A DNA stretch of 64,000 bases from Nocardia stercoris. Its GTDB lineage: Bacteria > Actinomycetota > Actinomycetes > Mycobacteriales > Mycobacteriaceae. Positions within the stretch are counted from its first letter, which is position 1. Each line of letters begins with the position of its first letter. The DNA is taken from positions 310,001 to 374,000 of the forward strand of contig NZ_RFFH01000001.1 in the NCBI RefSeq assembly GCF_003696265.1, in the 5' to 3' direction. Positions 9,486-18,092 of this stretch are shown here, piece by piece. A program made the position numbers and the translations under genes. A model generated the notes under the pieces. That model saw nothing but the letters and a program-made list of their open reading frames with translations. It had not been told where the DNA came from and did no database searches.

Positions 9486-9491
9486 GGCCCC

Positions 9492-9497
9492 AGGCTA
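9492..9497 (-). promoter_or_regulatory. Candidate -10 (TAGCCT) for the leaderless methyltransferase gene
   Basis: TAGCCT on the minus strand, 6 nt before the GTG start; no Shine-Dalgarno. Confidence 0.5.
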
Positions 9498-9642
9498 GCC
9501 GCGCGAGTGCCATACGGCCCGGTGGCGACCCCAAAGCCGGACGATTTTTTCTCAGGTGTCGCTCAGCCTCTCCATACGACTGCCACATCGGGACCAGACA
9601 GAGTGATCTCACGCAAGGCCGGCCGACCGCCGGACCGGCGCA

Positions 9643-9669
9643 GGGAACAACCGGCATCCAGCCGCTGTT
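9643..9669 (+). promoter_or_regulatory. ECF-sigma type promoter upstream of sigE
   Basis: GGGAAC (9643-9648), 18 bp, then GTT (9667-9669). This fits the GGAA(C/T)-N18-GTT pattern of SigE/SigH/SigR-type promoters and suggests autoregulation or SigH control. Transcription would begin near 9676, upstream of the Shine-Dalgarno at 9722. Confidence 0.5.
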
Positions 9670-9734
9670 GGACCACAGGACGACCACACCGATCGTTCGG
9701 GCGCCGATCCAGGTCCCGAGTAGGAGGTACTCCC

Positions 9735-10469
9735 ATCCACAAGGTCGATGCGACGCGCAAGCACGCCACACTCGCCCAGTCGAGCCTGCCCACAGACGGC
9801 AGCATCACCACCTACGAGCTGCCCGACTTCGCCACCGAACAGCCGGAACCCGCACCGTACGACCCCGCCGAGGGCGACGGCGCCGAGGGCCCGCTGTCGG
9901 GTACCGCCGCGTTCGACGCCACCGGCGACCGCACCCGGATGCCCACCTGGGACGAACTGGTCCGCGAGCACGCCGACCGGGTCTACCGGCTGGCCTACCG
10001 CCTGACCGGTGACCCGCAGGACGCCGAGGACCTCACCCAGGAGACGTTCATCCGCGTCTTCCGCTCGCTGCAGAACTACCAGCCCGGCACCTTCGAGGGC
10101 TGGCTGCACCGCATCACCACCAACCTGTTCCTCGATATGGTCCGGCGCCGCAACCGAATTCGGATGGAAGCGCTGCCCGAGGACTACGAGCGGGTCCCGG
10201 CCGACGGGCCGAGCCCCGAGCAGGCCTACCACGAGGCCAACCTCGACCCCGACCTGCAGCGCGCACTCGACTCGCTCGCCCCGGAGTTCCGGGCCGCGGT
10301 CGTGCTCTGCGATATCGAGGGCCTTTCCTACGAAGAGATCGGCGCCACGCTCGGCGTCAAGCTCGGCACCGTGCGCAGCCGTATCCACCGCGGGCGGCAG
10401 GCACTGCGCGACTACCTTGCGCATAATGGAGTCGAGCAGCGGTTCGCCGCTGACGAGAAGATCGGATGA
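9735..10469 (+). CDS. sigE: ECF RNA polymerase sigma factor SigE, with a probable ATC start
   Basis: Envelope-stress sigma factor, nearly identical in its core to mycobacterial SigE: region 2 ([41 protein letters not shown] in outline) and region 4 ([34 protein letters not shown]). It would direct transcription of envelope and oxidative stress genes and is held by RseA. No ATG, GTG or TTG lies in frame near the perfect AGGAGG at 9722-9727, but ATC at 9735 is 7 nt downstream of it. Alternatives are GTG at 9603 (288 aa, but upstream of the ECF-type promoter) and ATG at 9939, which would cut conserved residues. The coding identity is secure; the start is not. The stop overlaps the rseA start. 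Confidence 0.9.
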   Translation: MHKVDATRKHATLAQSSLPTDGSITTYELPDFATEQPEPAPYDPAEGDGAEGPLSGTAAFDATGDRTRMPTWDELVREHADRVYRLAYRLTGDPQDAEDLTQETFIRVFRSLQNYQPGTFEGWLHRITTNLFLDMVRRRNRIRMEALPEDYERVPADGPSPEQAYHEANLDPDLQRALDSLAPEFRAAVVLCDIEGLSYEEIGATLGVKLGTVRSRIHRGRQALRDYLAHNGVEQRFAADEKIG

Positions 10470-10846
10470 GCGCCGGCCGCGACAGCGGCCCCTCCTTCGA
10501 GCATGTCGTCCGTCGGAAAGGTATGCACTGTATGAGTGGCGAGCGGCCGCGTTTCGCCTCCACCGAGCATCTGGCCACCGAGGCGATCGCCGCGTATGTC
10601 GACGGTGAGCTCCGCATGAACGCGTACCTGCGTGCCGCGGAGCACCTGGCCAAGTGCGTCGATTGCGCCGCCGAGGTCGATGCCCAGCAGCAGGCCCGGA
10701 TCGCATTGCGTCAGGCGGCGCAGTGCCGGATCTCGGCGCCGCTGAACCTGCACGACTCCCTGAGCCGGATTCCGCTGGCGGGATCGAGCACGATCGGCGA
10801 AATCGCTTCGGACAGCAAGCGGTGGTCCGGTTGGTGGCGCAAGTAG
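10466..10846 (+). CDS. rseA: Zinc-binding anti-sigma factor RseA
   Basis: 126-residue cytosolic anti-sigma factor for SigE. The ZAS-type motif H-x3-C-x2-C (EHLAKCVDC, about residues 59-66) follows the conserved block [26 protein letters not shown]. No membrane segment is present, as in the mycobacterial protein, which is degraded after phosphorylation to free SigE. ATG at 10466 overlaps the sigE stop (ATGA), which supports coupled translation; ATG codons at 10523 and 10532 are alternatives. htrA follows after 10 nt. Confidence 0.9.
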   Translation: MSAGRDSGPSFEHVVRRKGMHCMSGERPRFASTEHLATEAIAAYVDGELRMNAYLRAAEHLAKCVDCAAEVDAQQQARIALRQAAQCRISAPLNLHDSLSRIPLAGSSTIGEIASDSKRWSGWWRK

Positions 10847-10856
10847 AGTTCGACGA

Positions 10857-12659
10857 GTGACCAACGAATCGACGAATTCCGGCACGCCCTCGGACGAACC
10901 GAGTTCCCGGCCCGCTGACGAGTCCGTCACAGGAACCGGCCCGGCTGCCCAGCCGGCGAACGGTTCCGCCGCGCCCCAGGACGCCGAGCCGGCCACTGCC
11001 GCCGGTGACGCCGACGCCGAGACCGTGCGCTTCGGTACCCGCGCCGAGGTCGAATCCGCCGCGACGGCCGCCGACGCCGAGACCGTGCGTTTCGGCACGC
11101 GCGCCGAGGTCGAGCCACCGGCCGAGAAGCGGGCGCCCGAACCGCCCGCCGCCGGCAATCTGCGCCCCTCCGACGCCCCGGTGCTGGGCCCGCGCCCGGT
11201 GCACCGCCCACAGATCGATTCGCTGACCGCGCGTGCCTTCCGCCGGCCCAAGGGCCAGGGCGGTTCCTTCGCGCCGCGTCCCGCGGCCGCCGCCGCACCG
11301 GCGGGTGACCTCGAACCGGTCAACAGACCACCCGACGCCGTGCTCGCCGAGGCGTTCGGCCGCCCGGCCGGATCCGACGAACTGCTGCAACGGGATCCGG
11401 ATGCCGCGAACGCCGAGGCCGGTGCCCCGGCCGCGCCGGCCGACCCGTGGCGGGACCCGGAGGCCGGTGCCCGGCTGGGCCTGCCCGCCGTGCCGCCCAC
11501 CGCGCAGGCCGCGCTCGGCGCCGCCCCCAAGCTGACCGCGCGCGAAGTGCTGTTCGGTGACCGCGTTTCGCCGCGTGCCCTGGTGGTGCTGGGCGGGCTG
11601 GCCGCCGGCGTCGGCCTGGCCGCGGGTGTGATCGGCGGCTTCTTCGGCGGCCTGACCGCCTCGCCGGTACTGACCTCGCGCAAGGTGACGATTCAGCAGG
11701 AGAGCGCGCCCGGCAAGCCGCACAGCCAGGTCGCCAAGGTGGCCGACGCGGTGCTGCCGTCGGTGGTGTCGATCAGCGAGATCGTGGGCGACCAGGGTGC
11801 CAGCGGTTCCGGCGTGGTCATCGACGGCGGCGGCTACATCGTCACCAACAACCACGTGATCTCCATGGTCGCCATGGACACCTCGGGCAAGGGCAAGATC
11901 ACCGTCACCTTCCGGGACGGCACCAAGACGCCCGCGACGCTGGTGGGACGCGACCCGAAGACCGACCTCGCGGTGCTCAAGGTCGAGGCCAACAACCTGA
12001 CCGTGATCCGCTTCGGCAAGTCCGACGACGTGCGGGTCGGGGACGACGTGCTGGCCATCGGCTCGCCGCTCGGCCTGAAGGAGACCGTCACCTCGGGCAT
12101 CGTCAGCGCGCTGCACCGGGCCATGAAGGAGACCCCCGAGCCCGGCGACGACACCGCCGGCGCCTACGACGCGGTGCAGACCGACGCCGCGATCAACCAC
12201 GGCAACTCCGGTGGCGCGCTGGTCGACAGCGAGGGTCGCCTGATCGGGATCAACACCGCGATCATCTCCGACAGCGGCGGCTCGGTCGGCCTGGGTTTCG
12301 CGATCCCGGTCGACCTGGTGCAGCGCATCGCGCAGACGATCATCCGGGACAAGGTCGTCTACCACCCGTGGCTGGGCGTGAGCGCCAAGTCGCAGGCGGT
12401 CGAGAACGACGCGCTCAGCGGCGCCCAGGTGGCCGACGTGAACGCCGGGAGCCCGGCCGCCAAGGCGGGTATCGCCGAGGGCGATGTCATCGTCAAGGTG
12501 GGTGACCGGCAGATCAACGATCCCGCCGAGCTCACCGTGGCGGTGCAGTCCCGGCAGATCGGCGAGACGGTCACCCTGAGCGTGATCCGCGACGGCCGGC
12601 AGGTGGATATCCCGGTCACGCTGGAATCCGATAAAGACGCACCGGCGCCTCCGAAGTAG
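10857..12659 (+). CDS. htrA: Membrane-anchored HtrA-family serine protease with PDZ domain
   Basis: 600-residue envelope protease. A long disordered, acidic/proline-rich cytosolic N-terminus (about 1-235) contains an exact 12-residue duplication (DAETVRFGTRAE) at codons about 53-64 and 74-85. One membrane span lies at about 241-266. The trypsin-like domain has the triad His333 (TNNHVI), Asp370 (KTDLAVLK) and Ser451 (GNSGGAL), and a PDZ domain closes the protein (VNAGSPAAKAGIAEGDVIVKV). It processes or clears misfolded exported proteins. GTG at 10857, 10 nt after rseA, places it in the sigE operon. The N-terminal length is more than usual for HtrA proteins. Confidence 0.93.
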   Translation: MTNESTNSGTPSDEPSSRPADESVTGTGPAAQPANGSAAPQDAEPATAAGDADAETVRFGTRAEVESAATAADAETVRFGTRAEVEPPAEKRAPEPPAAGNLRPSDAPVLGPRPVHRPQIDSLTARAFRRPKGQGGSFAPRPAAAAAPAGDLEPVNRPPDAVLAEAFGRPAGSDELLQRDPDAANAEAGAPAAPADPWRDPEAGARLGLPAVPPTAQAALGAAPKLTAREVLFGDRVSPRALVVLGGLAAGVGLAAGVIGGFFGGLTASPVLTSRKVTIQQESAPGKPHSQVAKVADAVLPSVVSISEIVGDQGASGSGVVIDGGGYIVTNNHVISMVAMDTSGKGKITVTFRDGTKTPATLVGRDPKTDLAVLKVEANNLTVIRFGKSDDVRVGDDVLAIGSPLGLKETVTSGIVSALHRAMKETPEPGDDTAGAYDAVQTDAAINHGNSGGALVDSEGRLIGINTAIISDSGGSVGLGFAIPVDLVQRIAQTIIRDKVVYHPWLGVSAKSQAVENDALSGAQVADVNAGSPAAKAGIAEGDVIVKVGDRQINDPAELTVAVQSRQIGETVTLSVIRDGRQVDIPVTLESDKDAPAPPK

Positions 12660-12671
12660 ACACCACCGAAG

Positions 12672-12677
12672 TAACCT
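12672..12677 (+). promoter_or_regulatory. Candidate -10 (TAACCT) for leaderless tatB
   Basis: TAACCT lies 6 nt before the tatB ATG in the 24-nt gap after htrA, suggesting tatB can be transcribed separately from the sigE operon. Confidence 0.5.
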
Positions 12678-12683
12678 GGGGCA

Positions 12684-13127
12684 ATGTTCAACATCGGCTG
12701 GCCCGAAATGGTGATCCTCGTGGTCGCCGCGCTGATGATCCTCGGGCCCGAACGGCTCCCGGAGGCCATTCGCTGGACCGCGCGCTCGATGCGCCAGGTT
12801 CGCGAATACGCCACCGGGGCCACCAGCCAGCTGCGCAGTGAGCTCGGCCCGGAACTCGACGAGATCCGCAAGCCGCTCGAGGAACTGCAGCAGCTGGCCA
12901 AACCGTTGCAGGAGTTGCGGGGGATGACACCCCGTGGTCTGGTGACGAAGCATTTGCTCGACGGTGACGACTCGCTGTTCACCGGCAAGTTCGACGGAAA
13001 TAGCGACAAACCGACCGCTCCGCAGGCGCCGGAGATCTCCGCGCCCGCGGCGACCTGGACGCCGCCGCAACCGCCGAAACCGCTGGCCCGCAACGAGGAA
13101 CCGCCGATCGACTTCGACGCGACCTGA
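12684..13127 (+). CDS. tatB: Twin-arginine translocase subunit TatB
   Basis: 147-residue TatB. The N-terminal membrane helix [30 protein letters not shown] has the conserved Glu-8 and the Gly-Pro hinge, followed by an amphipathic helix ([21 protein letters not shown]) and a variable proline-rich cytosolic tail. TatB forms the substrate-receptor complex with TatC for folded proteins with RR signal peptides. tatC and tatA are not in the window; in mycobacteria tatB likewise sits alone next to htrA. Translation is probably from a leaderless mRNA, since no Shine-Dalgarno is visible. Confidence 0.94.
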   Translation: MFNIGWPEMVILVVAALMILGPERLPEAIRWTARSMRQVREYATGATSQLRSELGPELDEIRKPLEELQQLAKPLQELRGMTPRGLVTKHLLDGDDSLFTGKFDGNSDKPTAPQAPEISAPAATWTPPQPPKPLARNEEPPIDFDAT

Positions 13128-13224
13128 ATTCCGAAGGCTCGGAGTGCAATTTACGCCGCTCCGGATGCGAATTCTGTGTGAATTAATGTCAACCGGGCTA
13201 TACCTGTTCGCCTGTCGAGCTATC

Positions 13225-13230
13225 TAGACT
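13225..13230 (+). promoter_or_regulatory. Candidate -10 (TAGACT) for the HTH protein gene
   Basis: TAGACT, then 6 nt and ATG at 13237. The upstream gap 13128-13224 is unusually AT-rich for this window, as expected for a promoter region; no clear -35. Confidence 0.5.
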
Positions 13231-13236
13231 TCCTGC

Positions 13237-14073
13237 ATGTCGGCCGACGAGGTGGCACGGGTGTTCGCGATCGAAGACAAAGTCGAACGTCTCAAGGCGG
13301 CTACCGAAGGTGTCGCACAAGCCCAGCAGACCATCAACGAACTCACGCGCATCCGCCGCGCGGTGATCCGGGATCTCCATGCCGAAGGCTGGACGTTCGC
13401 GAGAATCGGTGCCGCGGCGGGACTTTCCCGGGCGCGCATCCATCAGGTCAGTACCCAGGGCCCGGCCCCGGAGGGGCTGTTCTTCGGGCACGGACCGCTG
13501 ACCATCCTCACTCCGGACGTGCGGGCCACCACCCGTGCCGCCCCGCTGGTCGGTGCGCCGGACACCGCCGCACCACACCGATTGCACGAGCTGCTCAAGG
13601 AACTCGGCTTCTCGGTGGCGGTGGAACGCTTCCTGCCCGGGCGCCCGCTGGATCTCGACCGGGACGGGCTGATCGTGCTCGGCGGCCCCGAATTGTCGCC
13701 CAGCCTGCGATATCTGGTGGCCACCGACCCGCGGCTGCGCCGGACCGTCGCCCGCGCCGGCCGGGTCCGCCGCGGTATCGAGGACCGTGCCGCGCGGCGC
13801 GTGTACCGGCCCGGCGGTACCGAACCGTACGACATCGCCTATCTCGCACGCCTTCCCCGGCCCGACGGCCACGGCACCGCCCTGGTCATCGACGGCCTGC
13901 ACCCGCCCGGATCACTGGGCGCGATCCGGCTGCTGGCCACCCGGCTCGCCACCCTGCACGAGCGTGCCGGCGCGCACCCGTTCTCCGCAGTGGTCGGCGT
14001 CCGCTACGACCGGGGGACCGGCGACCCGCTGGAAGCGGATCTGCTCACCCCGATCTACCGCCACGAACGCTGA
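13237..14073 (+). CDS. Sigma-like HTH protein with a C-terminal nucleotide-sensor-like domain, unknown function
   Basis: 278 residues in two parts. Residues about 1-75 are helical and contain a sigma-region-4/antitoxin-like HTH (VIRDLHAEGWTFARIGAAAGLSRARIHQVSTQG). Residues about 85-278 look like an alpha/beta domain: TILTPDVR, LHELLKELGFSVAVERFLPG, DGLIVLGGPELSPSLRYLVATDP and GTALVIDGLHPPGSLGAIRLLATRLATLH read as strand-loop-helix units of a Rossmann-like fold. Such fusions occur in actinobacteria, but I know of no experimentally described role. It stands alone, with a leaderless promoter, and ends 3 nt before the convergent PucR gene. It could be a transcription factor sensing a nucleotide ligand. 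Confidence 0.8.
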   Translation: MSADEVARVFAIEDKVERLKAATEGVAQAQQTINELTRIRRAVIRDLHAEGWTFARIGAAAGLSRARIHQVSTQGPAPEGLFFGHGPLTILTPDVRATTRAAPLVGAPDTAAPHRLHELLKELGFSVAVERFLPGRPLDLDRDGLIVLGGPELSPSLRYLVATDPRLRRTVARAGRVRRGIEDRAARRVYRPGGTEPYDIAYLARLPRPDGHGTALVIDGLHPPGSLGAIRLLATRLATLHERAGAHPFSAVVGVRYDRGTGDPLEADLLTPIYRHER

Positions 14074-14076
14074 GCG

Positions 14077-15363
14077 TCATGCGGTGCGGCGGTTGAGATC
14101 CCGTGCCAGCAGGGCCACCGAGGCATAGGAGATGCCGGTGGTGGTGGTCAGGTCGAGCGCGGTCAGCTGGGCGATCCGGCGGATGCGGTGGTCGAGCGTG
14201 TTCGGGTGGACGAACAGGCGGCGCGCGGTGAGCTGGCGATTGAGATCGTTGCTCAGATAGGTGCGCAGTGTGTCGAGGAGTTCGGGGTGCTTGTCCAGCG
14301 GGGCCAGCACGGCGACGAGCTGGTCGACGGCGGGACCCGGCCGGGTGAGCTGGTATTCGAAGGCGAGGTCGGCCGGGTCGTAGAGGCCGGGCGGCCGGCG
14401 GGCGGCGGCGCAGAGGCCGACCAGTTCGTGCGCGCGTTCGGCGGCTTCGGGGATGTCCGCGGTGACGGCGGTGACCACCACCGCGGTCAACGGCACCTCG
14501 GCGGCCTCCGACAGCTCGGCCAGCACGTCGGCGGTCAACGCCGGACCGGCCACGGTCTTGCGCGCCGATCCGGGCCCAGCCGGGCGGCCGGGGACCGGGA
14601 CGAGCACGGTGCCGCCGCGCGGGCTGAGCAGGGTGAGGGTGCTGGGATCGAAGATCTTCGCCACCGCCGACTGCACGCGTCGCAGCTTGCGCCGCGCCGC
14701 GACCTCACCGTCCACCCGCGGATCCTGCTCATCGGGATGCGGGGGAATCGACACGGCCACAACCTGATACGAGTCGGCCACCGGAATCGCCGACTGCCGG
14801 GCGGGTAGCGAGCGGCCGTGCCCGCTCAGCAGCGTCGACGCGAGAGTCTGGGCGACGGAATGATGTTCGCGGGCCACCAGGCGAGCTTCGGCGGTGTAGG
14901 CCGTGGTCGCCGCGACGGTGATCACCTCGAGCAGTTCGAGCACCAGATCGACGACCGTGATCAGTTCCTCGTGGTCCTCGGCTCGGGCCCGCGCGGTCAC
15001 CAGGCCGAGCCCGATCCGCATGCCCTCGTGGTAGGCCCGCAGGATGGTCTCCAACGGGACCCCCTCGCGTGCCCAGCGACTGGCCGAGGACGAAACCTCT
15101 TCCAGCCCATCGGCTTCGGGCACGGTCTGGCGGTCGAGCATGTCCACCACGATCGCCAGGAACTGCCGGGTCACCTGGGTGACGTCGCCACGCAGCAGCT
15201 CGCCGGGCAGTGTCCGGCAGGGGGCCAGACAGGTGGCGAAATACTCCACCAGGGTCGAGGCGACCACGCCGGTGTTGCGGAGCGGAAGCGAGGCCGGGCT
15301 GCCGTCGAGTTGCAGGGTGGTGCCGGTGAAGTCGGCGGTGATGTCGAGTTCGGAAAAGTGCAT
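14077..15363 (-). CDS. PucR/CdaR-type transcriptional regulator
   Basis: 428-residue regulator with a C-terminal PucR HTH (HTH_30): LRTYLSNDLNRQLTARRLFVHPNTLDHRIRRIAQLTALDL. The N-terminal half is helical and resembles the RsbRD-like domain often found in actinobacterial PucR proteins, followed by a GGDEF-like middle region. ATG at 15363 (GGAG about 8 nt upstream) is preferred over a longer reading from 15417. It is divergent from the secreted lipase gene; the 266-nt space between them holds an 11-bp palindrome ATACGCCGTAT at 15432-15442 that could be its operator, but this is only a guess. Target genes and signal unknown. Confidence 0.85.
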   Translation of the reverse strand: MHFSELDITADFTGTTLQLDGSPASLPLRNTGVVASTLVEYFATCLAPCRTLPGELLRGDVTQVTRQFLAIVVDMLDRQTVPEADGLEEVSSSASRWAREGVPLETILRAYHEGMRIGLGLVTARARAEDHEELITVVDLVLELLEVITVAATTAYTAEARLVAREHHSVAQTLASTLLSGHGRSLPARQSAIPVADSYQVVAVSIPPHPDEQDPRVDGEVAARRKLRRVQSAVAKIFDPSTLTLLSPRGGTVLVPVPGRPAGPGSARKTVAGPALTADVLAELSEAAEVPLTAVVVTAVTADIPEAAERAHELVGLCAAARRPPGLYDPADLAFEYQLTRPGPAVDQLVAVLAPLDKHPELLDTLRTYLSNDLNRQLTARRLFVHPNTLDHRIRRIAQLTALDLTTTTGISYASVALLARDLNRRTA

Positions 15364-15629
15364 CGCATGGCTCCGTTGCCTGCTCGGGGCGACCGCGGGA
15401 GGCGGGGGATTTCCCACCCTAGGTCAGATATATACGCCGTATGTTCCGTTTTCCGGCGGTCGCTGCGGTGGCCGTCGGCGCGGGATTGGGACTTCTCACA
15501 CCCGCCCGCCGGGCCGCGTCGTGTGAAGGTCGAACGTCGCCGCAACTGTCGTCTTCGCCCCCCTTCGCCTTCCTAATCTTCGCCTCGGATGCCGGCACCG
15601 CAGCCGGAATCGCTAGGAAGGACACTGAT

Positions 15630-16709
15630 ATGGGCCGGAACTACAGGCGACGGGTACTGACCGCCGCGGCGATCGCGACCGCCGCGATCTGCGCGATCGT
15701 CCCGGGCACGGCCGGCGCGGCCACCGTGCAGGATCTGGTGAACGCGATCAACGCGGGCCAGACGACGGTCACCAAGGCGCTGGCGGACACCGGGATCTCC
15801 TCGCCCACCCATTCCACCATCCCGACCGGGCAGGGTCCGGTCATGTCGTCCGCGCTCGTCGCTGTCACCTATTCGATGGCCAACGCGGAGACCGCGCCGC
15901 AGGGGGCCAACGACTGGACCTGCAAGCCGAGTGCGGCGCATCCGGAACCCGTTGTCCTGCTGCACGGTTCGTGGATGAACGCCTTCGACGCCTTCTCGTA
16001 TCTGTCGCCGCAGATCAAGTCGGCCGGATTCTGTGTCTACGCACTGAATTACGGTGAGGAGGGCCTGATCCAGGGCGGTGGCCTGGGCGCACTCATCCCG
16101 GGCCGCAACGGAGTCGGGCCGATGGAGGACTCCGCGAAGCAGCTGTCGGCCTTCGTCGACAAGGTGCTCGCCTCGACCGGCGCCAAGAAGGTGAACATCG
16201 TCGGTCACTCGCAGGCCGGGCCGGTCTCCGACCAGTACATGAAGTTCGAAGGCGGCGCGTCCAAGGTGGACCAGCTGATCACCTTCGGCGCCACCACGCA
16301 CGGCACCACCCTGGACGGCATCGCCACCCTCGGGCAGCGGATGTCCGGCTACGGTATCGACGCGCTCGGCATCAGTTCGGTCTTCGTCGGTCAGGGGCTG
16401 ATCGAGCAGGTGACCGGTTCACCGTTCTACGCGAAGCTGAATGCCAACGGCGATACCGTCCCCGGCGTCACCTACACCACGGTCGCCACGTCCAACGACG
16501 AGGTCTCCACTCCGCCCAGTGCCACGTTCCGGACCGCCGTCCCCGGCGCCACCGTCCACAACATCACCCTGCAGGACGGCTGCGGCATCGACTGGTCGGA
16601 CCATCTGACGATGCTGTACTCGCCGCGCGCCGCCTCGATCGCCCTGCACGCCCTCGACCCGGCCGGACACCCGAACCTGGTGTGCCAGTTCAACCCCTGG
16701 CTGCTCTGA
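15630..16709 (+). CDS. Secreted alpha/beta-hydrolase lipase (class 2 triacylglycerol lipase type)
   Basis: 359-residue exported hydrolase. A Sec signal peptide (RRRVLTAAAIATAAICAIVPGTAGA, cleavage after AGA) is followed by a lipase fold: oxyanion strand PVVLLHGSWMN, nucleophile elbow GHSQAG, and a C-terminal WSDHLTM that carries the likely catalytic histidine. Cysteines in DWTC, FCVY, DGC and VCQF are positioned to form disulfides. It should hydrolyse lipid esters outside the cell. ATG at 15630 has AGGAAGGA 8-10 nt upstream; in-frame readings from 15441 would lose the signal peptide. It ends at a strong shared terminator with glgC. Confidence 0.9.
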   Translation: MGRNYRRRVLTAAAIATAAICAIVPGTAGAATVQDLVNAINAGQTTVTKALADTGISSPTHSTIPTGQGPVMSSALVAVTYSMANAETAPQGANDWTCKPSAAHPEPVVLLHGSWMNAFDAFSYLSPQIKSAGFCVYALNYGEEGLIQGGGLGALIPGRNGVGPMEDSAKQLSAFVDKVLASTGAKKVNIVGHSQAGPVSDQYMKFEGGASKVDQLITFGATTHGTTLDGIATLGQRMSGYGIDALGISSVFVGQGLIEQVTGSPFYAKLNANGDTVPGVTYTTVATSNDEVSTPPSATFRTAVPGATVHNITLQDGCGIDWSDHLTMLYSPRAASIALHALDPAGHPNLVCQFNPWLL

Positions 16710-16722
16710 GCACTCGCCCGGT

Positions 16723-16750
16723 CTCGGCCCCCGCCGCTGCGGGGGCCGAG
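16723..16750. terminator. Bidirectional terminator between lipase and glgC
   Basis: A perfect 12-bp stem CTCGGCCCCCGC / GCGGGGGCCGAG with a CGCT loop, between convergent stops at 16709 and 16767. TTGCGTT follows on the plus strand. Confidence 0.8.
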
Positions 16751-16766
16751 TTGCGTTGCGGCACAG

Positions 16767-17981
16767 TCAAACCCACACGCCCTTGCCGACGGTGACCACA
16801 CCGCCCGCGCTGACCGCGAACCGGTGCCGGTCGCGCTCCAGATCGACCCCGATGATCTCGCCGTCACCCACCAGCACGTTCTTGTCCAGAATGGCCCGGC
16901 GTACCACCGCACCCCGGCCCACCCGCACGCCCGGCATGAGCACGCAGCCCTCGACCGTCGCGCCGTCCTCCACGAACACGTTCGAGCTCAGCACCGAGTT
17001 GCGGACCGTGGCCGCGGACAGGATGCTGCCCGAGCCCACGATGCTCTCCTGTGCCAGCCCGCCCTGGGCGAACTTGGCCGGAGGCAGGTTCTCGGTCGCG
17101 CCCCGGATCGGCCAGTGCCGGTTGTAGAGGTTGAAGATCGGCTGCACCGACACCAGATCCATGTGGGCGTCGTAGAAGGCGTCGATGGTACCCACGTCCC
17201 GCCAGTAGCCGCGGTCGCGCTCGGTGGAACCGGGAACCTCGTTGCCCGCGAAGTCGTAGACGCCGGCCTCGCCCCGGCGCACCAGCGCGGGAATGATGTC
17301 GCCGCCCATGTCGTGGTCGGAGTCCTGGTTCTCGGCGTCGGCCCGGATCGCCTCCACCAGCACGCGGGTGGTGAACACGTAGTTGCCCATCGACGCGTAG
17401 GTCATGTTCGGGTCGTCCGGGGTGCCCGGGGGATGGATCGGTTTCTCCAGGAAGCCGACGATGCGGCCGGTCTCGTCGGAATCGATGCAGCCGAAGGCAC
17501 TGGCCTCGCTGCGCGGCACCCGGATGCCCGCGACCGTCACCCCGGCGCCCGAGGCGATGTGGTGGGCGACCATCTGCTCGGGATCCATCCGGTACACGTG
17601 GTCGGCACCGAACACCACGATGTACTCGGGGTCCTCGTCGTAGATCAGGTTCAGCGACTGCATGATCGCGTCGGCGCTGCCGGTGTACCAGCGCGGTCCC
17701 AGCCGCTGCTGCGCCGGCACCGGAGTGATGTACTCACCGCCGAACCCGGACAGCCGCCAGGTCTGCGAGATGTGCCGGTCGAGCGAATGCGACTTGTACT
17801 GGGTGAGCACACAGATGCGCAGGAACCCGGCATTGACCAGGTTGCTGAGCACGAAGTCGATCAGGCGGTAGGCCCCGCCGAACGGGACCGCGGGTTTGGC
17901 CCGGTCCTTGGTGAGCGGAAACAGCCGCTTGCCCTCGCCGCCGGCGAGGACGATTCCCAGGACGTGCGGCTGGCTCCTCAC
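16767..17981 (-). CDS. glgC: Glucose-1-phosphate adenylyltransferase
   Basis: ADP-glucose pyrophosphorylase, 404 residues, the same length as the mycobacterial enzyme. The N-terminal nucleotide loop [16 protein letters not shown], the [10 protein letters not shown] substrate strand, the regulatory region [11 protein letters not shown] and the C-terminal left-handed beta-helix repeats ([28 protein letters not shown]) are clear. It makes ADP-glucose, the donor for glycogen and for maltose 1-phosphate synthesis by the divergent glgM gene. Start GTG at 17981; glgM begins at 18093 in the opposite direction, so the two share a 111-bp control region. Confidence 0.96.
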   Translation of the reverse strand: MRSQPHVLGIVLAGGEGKRLFPLTKDRAKPAVPFGGAYRLIDFVLSNLVNAGFLRICVLTQYKSHSLDRHISQTWRLSGFGGEYITPVPAQQRLGPRWYTGSADAIMQSLNLIYDEDPEYIVVFGADHVYRMDPEQMVAHHIASGAGVTVAGIRVPRSEASAFGCIDSDETGRIVGFLEKPIHPPGTPDDPNMTYASMGNYVFTTRVLVEAIRADAENQDSDHDMGGDIIPALVRRGEAGVYDFAGNEVPGSTERDRGYWRDVGTIDAFYDAHMDLVSVQPIFNLYNRHWPIRGATENLPPAKFAQGGLAQESIVGSGSILSAATVRNSVLSSNVFVEDGATVEGCVLMPGVRVGRGAVVRRAILDKNVLVGDGEIIGVDLERDRHRFAVSAGGVVTVGKGVWV

Positions 17982-18079
17982 GGTCTCAACCTAGCCGTTC
18001 GGCTCGGCGGTCGCGCGCGCCCCGGTTCGATCGCGGCGTTTCGGCGACCTGGTCCGGTGGATTTCGGACGAAAAACCGC

Positions 18080-18085
18080 TACCGT
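18080..18085 (+). promoter_or_regulatory. Candidate -10 (TACCGT) for leaderless glgM
   Basis: TACCGT followed by 7 nt and the GTG start, without a Shine-Dalgarno. Confidence 0.45.
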
Positions 18086-18092
18086 TGACCGG

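Noticed and set aside
9609..13070. A 1153-codon open frame antisense to sigE, rseA, htrA and tatB, and similar long frames such as 581-2647 on the minus strand.
   Set aside because: High-GC shadows of real genes: low-complexity, His/Arg/Gly-rich translations without domains or starts; the sense frames encode clear families.
15432..15442. Palindrome ATACGCCGTAT between the PucR and lipase genes as an operator.
   Set aside because: Single short copy without promoter context; could occur by chance. Mentioned only as a guess.
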